A stretch of DNA of 31,327 nt, taken from positions 1-31,327 of the IMG/VR virus record IMGVR_UViG_3300030419_000396; one strand, given 5' to 3'. The translations under genes and the position numbers were made by a program. Below, piece after piece: positions 9,103 to 15,675 of this stretch. The notes below the pieces were generated by a model. That model did no database searches. It was not told the origin of the DNA and saw only the letters and a list, made by a program, of their open reading frames with translations. This DNA is from a virus. The number at the start of each line of letters is the position of its first letter. The stretch's first letter is position 1.

Positions 9103-12100
9103 TGTCTGACCCTTTAGCACAAATTTTAAATAATTCAAATCAAGTTTTTTCTTCAGACCCTTTATCTTCTCTTTTTACTGAAGAAAAAGAAGATACTGAT
9201 TTATCTTTATTATTATCTCCAAAAAAAGAGGAAGATAGTTTATCTTCTATTTTAAGTGATGAGTCTGTAACAGAACGTAAAGATGATGACCCTGATTCTT
9301 TTTTAAATACTTTTTTCAAAGCCTATGATACTTCTCAAAGAGATTCTTTTAAAGCTATTAAATTATTTGCAGAGGAAGCACAAGAAAAGTTTCCAGAAAC
9401 ATCTGCTAAAGTTATAGAGATAGCAGATAAAGGTATAGCAAAAAATCAAAAACAAATAGATGAAAGAAGAGAAACTAAACCTATACAAATGCCTACAGAA
9501 TCTTTTAATGAATTTAAAAAATCTTTTAATGAAGGCGATTATAAAACAGCATTTTTAGAATTAGCAAAAGATGCTAAAAGAGGAACTGCTGAAGCATTAG
9601 GTCAATTTGCTCCTTACATAGCAACAGGTGCTGCTGCTACTATTCCAGGTAGATTATTAAAACTAGGAACAACAGGACAAACAATATTAGGAGTTCTTGG
9701 TTTTACGTTACCTGCAAGTTTACCTTCTAAATCTAGCACTTATGAAGAAGCTATTTCATTAGATGCAACAGAAGAAGATGCTAGAAAATATTCTAATTAT
9801 GGTTATGGTATTACAGCAGCTTTAGGTAGTTTTATTCCTTCCTATCTTATTGCACCTTTTTTAAAAAGTATAGGAAAAGATGCTACTGTTAAATTTATTA
9901 AAAAAGATATTACTGATGAACTCAGTCAAAAAATGTCTAAAAAATCTGCAGAAAAAGTAAGTAAAGAAATAACAGATGAGTTAATAGATAAAGCAGAAAA
10001 AGGTGCAGATAGAGTAATTATTAATCAAGCTATTAAACCTAGTGTATTAGGAACAGCAATTAAAAGAGGTACTACAGCAGGTATTGCAGGTGGTGTTATA
10101 GAAGCTGCACAAGAACGTGCTCAAATAGGAGCAGCAGGATTAGCTTCACCTGAAAGAACTGTATCTCCTTACTCTGAAGAAGATATAAATAGAAGACTAA
10201 TTAATGCAGGTGTACTAGGTTTACTAGGTGATAAGAGTATAGGTACATTTTCAGGTGCTGTAGAAGGTATGAATTTACGAAGTTTTGCTAATGAGTTTAA
10301 TGAACAAGAAATAAATGAAGCAAAGCTAGACCAATTATATGAAAAAGAAACTTTAGAAAATGAATTAACAGATGCTGTTAGAGGTAAAAGAACTGATGAT
10401 AAGAAAAGCTTTGGTCTTAATATGTTATATAATACCTCTATGGCTCCATTAAATAACTTTTCTCAAAAGAGTAAAGGTAATAGAGAAGTATATAATGACT
10501 TTGTAAATTACTATAATAAATTATCTCAAAGAGTTGGACAAGAAGGGACAAAGATTAGAGATGCTTTAGATGAAAGTTCCAAAGCATTAAAGGTTCCTTT
10601 ATTTTCTAGAGCACTATCAAAAAAAGATGAAAATAATATTTATGAATTATTAAATAATTTTTATCCTAATAAAAAATATTCTAAAAAAAATATAGCTAGT
10701 GCAGAAGCTATACGTGATGTAACTGGTAGAGTAGAAAAACCAGAAATAACTTTAGATACAGATACTTTATTTGAATATGTAGCCACTAACTCTCCTGTTT
10801 TACCTGAAGTTAATTCAGCTTTTAGAGAGGGTAGAATAAGTCAAGATGATTATGATTTTATTTATAGAAGATATAATAGATTAATTAATAAATACAATAA
10901 AGAGTTTAGACAAAGAATTGAAAAACCTATACAAGAAGGTACATTTGATAATGAGTTTTATGACCAAGAATTAGGTAAAGTTAAAAGTTTAGTTTTAGAT
11001 AGTAATGATTTTAAAAAAATAGTAGAAAATCCAATAGCTCCAGTTGTAGCAACAGGTATTGCAAAAAATGTATTTGATGAGGGACTAGATTTTAAATTTC
11101 AAGATAGTTATTTTCCTGCTATGTATAAAATATATAGTAAAAAACAAAAAGAACAAATGAAGCAAATATTAAGAACAATGCAACCAGAAGATTTTGGTGG
11201 AACAAAAGCAGATGTTGCCATAGAAAATATGACAGAGAATAATGGTTTTTATATTCCTAATAATAAAAAATTAAGATTAGAAAATGTATACAAAGATGAT
11301 ACTGTTACAGACTTTGATAAAGACTTTCAAAAGAAAAGAGCTATAAATCCTGAAACAAGAAGAGCTTTATATGAAGCAGGTTTAACAGAAACAAATGTAA
11401 AAAAAGTTTTAGAAAAATATGTATTAGATTCTAGTCATAGAATAGAAATAGCTAAACTAGCTAATAAATTTAATAGATTAATATCTGATAAGAGAAGTGG
11501 TGATTTAATAACTAAAGATGAAATGAATCAATTACAAGATGTGTTTCAAGCTTTACAAAATAATCATCAACCTATTAGAGGAACATTTAAAGATGTGCAA
11601 AGAAACATAATTACTTATCAATATATGTTAACACTTCCTGCTGCAGCATTAACTTCCTTAACAGAACCTTTAATTGTTTTATCTAGAGTAAGACCTACTG
11701 ATGCTATCTTTGGTGGTATAGAAGCTGCAAGAAATGTGTTACGTCAAGGACTACGTTCTATATTTCCTAAACTACCTTACTCTAAAAAAGAAAGAGCATT
11801 TAGAAGTTTACTTGAAGGTTTTGATGGAACTCTAGCTGAAAGATTAGGTTCTATAGAAGGTGTAGATATATCAAGAAGAGTAACTGATAAGTTTTTCAAA
11901 GCAATAGGTTTAACTCAAGTAACACAGTTTAGTAGAGATATAGCTTATAATGCAGGGTCAAGACAAATAAAAGTTGATATAATAGATTATCTTAAAGATA
12001 TAAAATTAAACAAAAATACTAAAGGTGGATTAAGAGCTAGAAAAAGATTAGCAGAAATAGGTTTAACTAAAAATAATATACAATCTAAAGAGATGCTTGA

Positions 12101-12758
12101 TTTTATAGAAGGTAGAGTAACAGAACCACCAAGACTATTTCAACAAGCTATGGCTAAATTTGTAAGAGAGATTATTATGGCTCCTAATGTTGTAAATAGA
12201 CCTTTATGGATGTCTAATCCTATCTATGCTTCATTAGCTTTATTAAAAGGTTTTATGTTTACTTTTGGTTTAACTATTATGCCAAAGATATGGAGAGAGT
12301 TATTTAAACCTATGGTAACACTTCAAAGATTACCAGTAGAATCAGCAGTAAAATATGGACTAGCTTTTGGATTAATAGTAGCAGGAACTATGGGTATTAG
12401 AGAAATAAAAGACCATATTAGATATGATGGTGATGGACCTTATCAACAACTAGATACATTTAAAAAGATAATAGATGCTATTTTACGTAGTAATGTTTTT
12501 GGTCCTGGAACTGCTTTATTTGAAGCAAGTCACTCTTATAAATATGGAGCATCACCTTTAGAAGTTTTATTAGGTCCTGTTGCTTCACAAATAAGTGCAT
12601 TAATAAAAGCTATGGGTCAAGTAGCTCAAGGTAGTTTTTCATCTATTAGTAGATTCTTTGTTAATTCACTACCTTTCTTTTCTGCATTAGCACCTAAAGA
12701 AACAAAAGATAAAGTAAAAGAAACAACAGAAAATATTTTAGAAGACGTTTTTAAATAA
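9102..12758 (+). CDS. Largest internal virion-type protein (third)
   Basis: This 1218-residue product is the largest in the window. It opens with an acidic low-complexity segment repeating the pattern DPLxxxL. Hydrophobic stretches lie near residues 165-205 (IATGAAATIPGRLLKLG, LGVLGFTLPASLP) and 225-250. Further ones come late: SLALLKGFMFTFGLTIMPK and YGLAFGLIVAGTMGI, about residues 1045-1110. The middle is charged and helical. Length and position match the largest ejection protein of T7-like phages (gp16 class), but I see no lytic transglycosylase motif. It starts in a TAATG junction. Role inferred from size, place and membrane-like stretches. Confidence 0.6.
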   Translation: MSDPLAQILNNSNQVFSSDPLSSLFTEEKEDTDLSLLLSPKKEEDSLSSILSDESVTERKDDDPDSFLNTFFKAYDTSQRDSFKAIKLFAEEAQEKFPETSAKVIEIADKGIAKNQKQIDERRETKPIQMPTESFNEFKKSFNEGDYKTAFLELAKDAKRGTAEALGQFAPYIATGAAATIPGRLLKLGTTGQTILGVLGFTLPASLPSKSSTYEEAISLDATEEDARKYSNYGYGITAALGSFIPSYLIAPFLKSIGKDATVKFIKKDITDELSQKMSKKSAEKVSKEITDELIDKAEKGADRVIINQAIKPSVLGTAIKRGTTAGIAGGVIEAAQERAQIGAAGLASPERTVSPYSEEDINRRLINAGVLGLLGDKSIGTFSGAVEGMNLRSFANEFNEQEINEAKLDQLYEKETLENELTDAVRGKRTDDKKSFGLNMLYNTSMAPLNNFSQKSKGNREVYNDFVNYYNKLSQRVGQEGTKIRDALDESSKALKVPLFSRALSKKDENNIYELLNNFYPNKKYSKKNIASAEAIRDVTGRVEKPEITLDTDTLFEYVATNSPVLPEVNSAFREGRISQDDYDFIYRRYNRLINKYNKEFRQRIEKPIQEGTFDNEFYDQELGKVKSLVLDSNDFKKIVENPIAPVVATGIAKNVFDEGLDFKFQDSYFPAMYKIYSKKQKEQMKQILRTMQPEDFGGTKADVAIENMTENNGFYIPNNKKLRLENVYKDDTVTDFDKDFQKKRAINPETRRALYEAGLTETNVKKVLEKYVLDSSHRIEIAKLANKFNRLISDKRSGDLITKDEMNQLQDVFQALQNNHQPIRGTFKDVQRNIITYQYMLTLPAAALTSLTEPLIVLSRVRPTDAIFGGIEAARNVLRQGLRSIFPKLPYSKKERAFRSLLEGFDGTLAERLGSIEGVDISRRVTDKFFKAIGLTQVTQFSRDIAYNAGSRQIKVDIIDYLKDIKLNKNTKGGLRARKRLAEIGLTKNNIQSKEMLDFIEGRVTEPPRLFQQAMAKFVREIIMAPNVVNRPLWMSNPIYASLALLKGFMFTFGLTIMPKIWRELFKPMVTLQRLPVESAVKYGLAFGLIVAGTMGIREIKDHIRYDGDGPYQQLDTFKKIIDAILRSNVFGPGTALFEASHSYKYGASPLEVLLGPVASQISALIKAMGQVAQGSFSSISRFFVNSLPFFSALAPKETKDKVKETTENILEDVFK

Positions 12759-12768
12759 GGAGTAAACA

Positions 12769-13011
12769 ATGGCAGATATGACAATGATATGGAACGCAAT
12801 ACTAACAATGGCTATAGGTGGATTTCTATGGTGGATACGTTCTACATCTGCTGCTATTATTAAAGTAAAAGAAGAAGCTGCAGAATCTAGAGAAAAGATG
12901 GCTCTTATGTATGCCACTAAAGAAGATGTAAAAGATGATATGCAACAACTCTTACAAAGATTTGATAGACTAGAAAGTAAAATAGATGATATGATAAGGA
13001 GACAACAATAA
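12769..13011 (+). CDS. Small membrane protein with cytoplasmic coiled coil (holin candidate)
   Basis: The 80-residue product has one membrane segment at about residues 5-24 (IWNAILTMAIGGFLWWI) followed by a charged amphipathic helix to the C-terminus (ATKEDVKDDMQQLLQRFDRL). A strong Shine-Dalgarno, AAGGAG, sits seven to eight bases upstream, one of the best on this strand. It directly precedes the endolysin at a TAATG junction. This layout suits a pinholin-like or lysis-accessory protein. A structural anchor is an alternative. A better holin candidate is encoded on the other strand. Confidence 0.55.
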   Translation: MADMTMIWNAILTMAIGGFLWWIRSTSAAIIKVKEEAAESREKMALMYATKEDVKDDMQQLLQRFDRLESKIDDMIRRQQ

Positions 13012-13400
13012 TGCACACAAGATGGAAATATTTTTCTGAAGATGAATTAAGATGTAAGGGTACAGGCGAAATACACATGGATGAATCATTCATGGAAAAG
13101 CTTGTAGAATTAAGAGAAAAATTAAATCAACCTATGTCTATTAGCTCTGGTTATAGAAGTGAAGCACACAATATAGCTATAGGTGGTAGTAAAAGGTCAG
13201 CTCATTTAAAAGGTTGTGCTGTTGATGTTGTATGCTCTGGACATAAAGCTTTTGAAATAGTACGTTTAGCTATGGAGTTAGGTTTTACTGGTATAGGTGT
13301 TAAACAAAATGGTGTACATGAAAAAAGATTTATACATATAGACACTATGCCTAAAAAATCTATAACAAGTCCAAGACCTTGGATATGGTCTTATAAATAA
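13011..13400 (+). CDS. Endolysin, peptidase M15-type
   Basis: The 129-residue product carries the M15/DUF882 zinc peptidase pattern: SSGYRSEAHN (45-54), SAHLKGCAVDV (63-73) and FIHID (107-111). H65, D72 and H109 are the expected zinc ligands. Family members cut the peptide bridges of peptidoglycan (L,D- or D,D-carboxypeptidase/endopeptidase). The length is typical of a single-domain phage enzyme. There is no signal peptide, so a holin is needed for access to the wall. It is translationally linked to the small membrane protein before it. Confidence 0.85.
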   Translation: MHTRWKYFSEDELRCKGTGEIHMDESFMEKLVELREKLNQPMSISSGYRSEAHNIAIGGSKRSAHLKGCAVDVVCSGHKAFEIVRLAMELGFTGIGVKQNGVHEKRFIHIDTMPKKSITSPRPWIWSYK

Positions 13401-13409
13401 GGAGATGAT

Positions 13410-13859
13410 GTGGACCCTATATCAGCGATTGGTGTTGCTACAACTGCGTATAATGCAATCAAAAAAGGTTTTCAAGTTGGTAAAGAAATTGAAGGTATGT
13501 CTAAAGACCTTGGCAGATGGATGGGTGCTATTCAAGATGTTAAAGAAGGACATAATAAAGCTAAAGGCAGGAGTTTTGGCTCTGTTGAAGAAGAAGCACT
13601 AGAGTCTTTTGCTGCTTTAAAAAAAGCACAACAAATGGAAAATGATTTACGTAATTTTGTAAATCTATCCTATGGTCCTAATGCTTGGGCAGAAGTAATA
13701 AGAATACAAGCTAGTATAAGAAAGAAAAAAAAAGAAGCAATATTAGAAGCTAAAAGAAAACAAACTCAAATGGTAGAAAATGTTATTCTTGGTGTTCTTG
13801 TAATATTTTTTCTTGGTGCTGTTGGTGCTGTTCTTTATTTGATTCTATTTGTAAAATAA
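13410..13859 (+). CDS. Conserved marine-phage protein with C-terminal membrane anchor
   Basis: A GTG start is chosen because GGAG lies five bases upstream; an ATG five bases earlier is in another frame. The 149-residue product begins PISAIGVATTAYNAIKKGFQ, has a central block with DLGRWMGAIQDV and FVNLSYGPNAWAEV, and ends in a hydrophobic helix (VILGVLVIFFLGAVGAVLYL). Similar proteins lie near terminase or lysis genes in marine phages, without known function. Its last 77 bases run opposite to the end of the terS gene. It is the last gene of the plus-strand operon. Confidence 0.65.
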   Translation: MDPISAIGVATTAYNAIKKGFQVGKEIEGMSKDLGRWMGAIQDVKEGHNKAKGRSFGSVEEEALESFAALKKAQQMENDLRNFVNLSYGPNAWAEVIRIQASIRKKKKEAILEAKRKQTQMVENVILGVLVIFFLGAVGAVLYLILFVK

Positions 13860-14289
13860 TTTTACTATGACTACTTTTTAAAAGTAACTCTTTTACTTTC
13901 TCTGTAGATATTCTATTTAAACAATCTACAATATTTTCTTCTAAAGATTCTACAGATATTTCTATCTCATTAGAACTTTTATTTCCTCTAACTTTTTGTA
14001 TTAATTCTAATGCTTTTAATGCACCAGGAATATTATGTTTCTTTTGAGCAGTATCATATTGTTTTTCTAATTCTTCAACAACATCTACATTAAAATTAAC
14101 TTCAGTTTTTTTACTTTCTTTAAGTTCTTCTACTCTTGCTTTAATCTCTGGTATTTTTAATAATTTACTTGCAGTTATATGTGAATGTTTTTTTGCATAA
14201 CCTACACTTCTAGCAGATAATGCACCATTACCAGTTTCAGCAACCATATTTGCAAAGTTTTCATACTTTTCATTTTTTAATTCAGGCAT
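13783..14289 (-). CDS. terS: Terminase small subunit
   Basis: The 168-residue product opens with a helix-turn-helix block, EKYENFANMVAETGNGALSA then RSVGYAKKHSHITASKLLK and IPEIKARVEELKE. This is the standard layout of small terminase subunits (K-x-x-x-F...A-x-x-x-G-Y...L-x-x-P-x-V-x-x-R-I), which bind pac/cos DNA and deliver it to the large subunit. A helical oligomerisation region follows. The tail is Gln/His-rich. It is the last gene of the minus arm. The large subunit is not in the window and probably lies with the head genes on the plus strand. Confidence 0.7.
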   Translation of the reverse strand: MPELKNEKYENFANMVAETGNGALSARSVGYAKKHSHITASKLLKIPEIKARVEELKESKKTEVNFNVDVVEELEKQYDTAQKKHNIPGALKALELIQKVRGNKSSNEIEISVESLEENIVDCLNRISTEKVKELLLKSSHSKIILQIESNKEQHQQHQEKILQEHQE

Positions 14290-14350
14290 TAAATAATCCT
14301 ACTATCCAATAAAATCCTTCACATATTAATATTGTTTTTAAAAAATTCAT
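14282..14350 (-). CDS. 22-residue membrane peptide
   Basis: A tiny frame starts in an ATGA junction and ends at TGA 14282-14284, overlapping the start of terS by eight bases. The peptide (MNFLKTILICEGFYWIVGLF, then NA) is hydrophobic and could span the membrane once. The case rests on gapless, overlapping packing between neighbours. It may serve mainly to carry ribosomes into terS. No homologue is recognised. Confidence 0.4.
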   Translation of the reverse strand: MNFLKTILICEGFYWIVGLFNA

Positions 14351-14457
14351 CTTATCCACCAAAAATATAATATTATTAATATAATATAAATTGATACTTC
14401 ATAATACATAGAATCTACATTCTTTAATTTATAGTATATATATTCAAATATATTCAT
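14347..14457 (-). CDS. 36-residue membrane protein
   Basis: The frame lies between two ATGA junctions, sharing bases with the gene before and the peptide after. The product has a polar, Tyr-rich N-terminus and a C-terminal hydrophobic helix (SIYIILIILYFWWIR) ending in Trp-Trp and Arg, typical of a single-pass inner-membrane anchor. The region is extremely AT-rich and could be taken for an intergenic spacer. The continuous frame and perfect ATGA joins argue for a gene. It might be a small lysis accessory, since it follows the holin operon. Confidence 0.5.
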   Translation of the reverse strand: MNIFEYIYYKLKNVDSMYYEVSIYIILIILYFWWIR

Positions 14458-14660
14458 TGATACAACCTTATGTTAGGGTTTGTAATATCTACATTTACTG
14501 GTTTACATATACCAGTATATTTCTTTTTAGTACCTGGAACTGCAGGTTGTTTACTTATTCTATTGGCAAAATATTTACATCTATTAATGTCACGAAAATG
14601 CATATCACTTTGCTGTACATTATTTCCTAAATAAATTACCAATAGAAATACTGTTGTCAC
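14454..14660 (-). CDS. 68-residue exported or membrane-anchored protein
   Basis: A GTG start overlaps the holin stop codon (GTGA). The product begins with a hydrophobic stretch (TTVFLLVIYLG), then a polar domain with two cysteines, C28 (FRDINRCKYFANRISKQPAV) and C51 (YTGICKPV). The block RDINxCxYFAxR...QPxVP...YxxxCxP is one I recognise from small proteins near lysis genes of marine phages. A periplasmic role at lysis is possible from the position. It is weakly characterised. Confidence 0.55.
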   Translation of the reverse strand: MTTVFLLVIYLGNNVQQSDMHFRDINRCKYFANRISKQPAVPGTKKKYTGICKPVNVDITNPNIRLYQ

Positions 14661-15064
14661 TTGAGATTATCTCTTGCTACATTTTTTGATTTTTCAAAAC
14701 TTCTCATTGCTCCAAGTCCTAATAAAGACATTACTAATGTTATTAATCCTTCTACTTCAAGCTGTGGTGGTACAACATCAGGCATCCATATGCCAGTACC
14801 CCAAGTTAAAATTGGACCTACAAAGAACTGCCATAGCAGCCCAAGGCAACAGACCCACATGATTGCAGGGCGAGCTCCAGAAACAAATAAGCTAGGATGT
14901 TTTGCTTGTTCTTTGTTTACTTCTATTTGTGATTTAGCTAATTCTTGTGCATGTTTTTCTGCCATAGTAGATAGGTCATGAGCAAGTTCCATTTGTTTGT
15001 CTTTATCTTTTATAAACTTACCAAGTAATTTACTAGCAGGTCCTATTAGTGCAGTTAATGCCAT
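14657..15064 (-). CDS. Holin, three-TM family
   Basis: The 135-residue product starts MALTALIGPASKLLGKFIKD, then has an amphipathic charged helix (residues 20-55). Two clear membrane segments follow, around 64-86 (RPAIMWVCCLGLLWQFFVG) and 101-120 (EGLITLVMSLLGLGAMRSFE). This order, with the G-A-R-P motif before the first clear segment, matches the 3TM holin family of phages and gene transfer agents (PF11351). Holins open the inner membrane to let the endolysin out. The endolysin of this phage is on the other strand. It starts at a TAATG junction with the methyltransferase gene. Confidence 0.75.
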   Translation of the reverse strand: MALTALIGPASKLLGKFIKDKDKQMELAHDLSTMAEKHAQELAKSQIEVNKEQAKHPSLFVSGARPAIMWVCCLGLLWQFFVGPILTWGTGIWMPDVVPPQLEVEGLITLVMSLLGLGAMRSFEKSKNVARDNLK

Positions 15065-15675
15065 TATTCTTTCTCCTTTTTTATTAAATTAGCATGAGTA
15101 TATTCTTTACCCACACATATTATATATATTTTTAAATGTTGAAAATTATTCCAAATATTTTTTATCTTATCTGACCACCAATTATGATTAAACACAGATA
15201 CATGTACATTCTGTCCTTTAAACTTACCTTCTTTAAAATGTTTTAAAGCAAGTTGGCAAGATATATTTAAGAATACTGTGTTTTTACTATGAGATAATAT
15301 TTCTGTTAATACCCAATCTAAATCTTGTTCTGCTATATGTTCTAATACATCTGTACATATTACAATATCATATTTTTTATTAGGTAGTTTATTATATTTA
15401 GGATAAGCAGGGTCATACAAATCAAATGAATCTAAATTAAGTAATTCTTGTACAGGTTTTCTTATACCTAATTCTTTACATCTTCTTTTCATATAAGGAA
15501 CTGCTTTACCACAACCATAATCTAATAAAGTTTTACATTTATTTTCTTCTACAATTTTCATTAATGTAGTTACAAGAGGTATTAAACTTATACCTTTAAA
15601 CTTACCTTTTTCTTTATGTAATTTTTTATAAGAATTTATTAATTCATAATAATCTTCTGAAGGTTGTGTTAACAT
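15064..15675 (-). CDS. Class I SAM-dependent methyltransferase
   Basis: The 203-residue product has motif I TLLDYGCGKAVPY (49-61), which binds S-adenosylmethionine, and a later acidic/post-core motif DIVICTDVLEHI, standard for class I small-molecule or sugar methyltransferases. The substrate cannot be read from the sequence. It lies directly downstream, through a TAATG junction, of a glycosyltransferase/methyltransferase fusion, so a sugar or glycosylated product is a reasonable guess. No DNA-methylase motif (DPPY/NPPY) is present. Confidence 0.75.
   Translation of the reverse strand: MLTQPSEDYYELINSYKKLHKEKGKFKGISLIPLVTTLMKIVEENKCKTLLDYGCGKAVPYMKRRCKELGIRKPVQELLNLDSFDLYDPAYPKYNKLPNKKYDIVICTDVLEHIAEQDLDWVLTEILSHSKNTVFLNISCQLALKHFKEGKFKGQNVHVSVFNHNWWSDKIKNIWNNFQHLKIYIICVGKEYTHANLIKKEKE

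Noticed and set aside
13851-13885. Possible bidirectional terminator at the convergent junction (GTAAAA/TTTTAC and ACTTTT/AAAAGT inverted repeats)
   Set aside because: Both stems are almost pure A/T with loops of one to three bases, and they lie in terS coding sequence. Such repeats are expected by chance at this AT content.
14351-14453. AT-rich stretch considered as a replication origin or promoter region
   Set aside because: It is filled by a 36-residue frame with ATGA joins on both ends, and I found no iteron, DnaA-box cluster or TTGAC-17-TATAAT match.
14661-14981. Plus-strand frame of 106 residues opposite the holin
   Set aside because: The minus-strand holin has family features and coupled neighbours. 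The plus-strand frame is its antisense.
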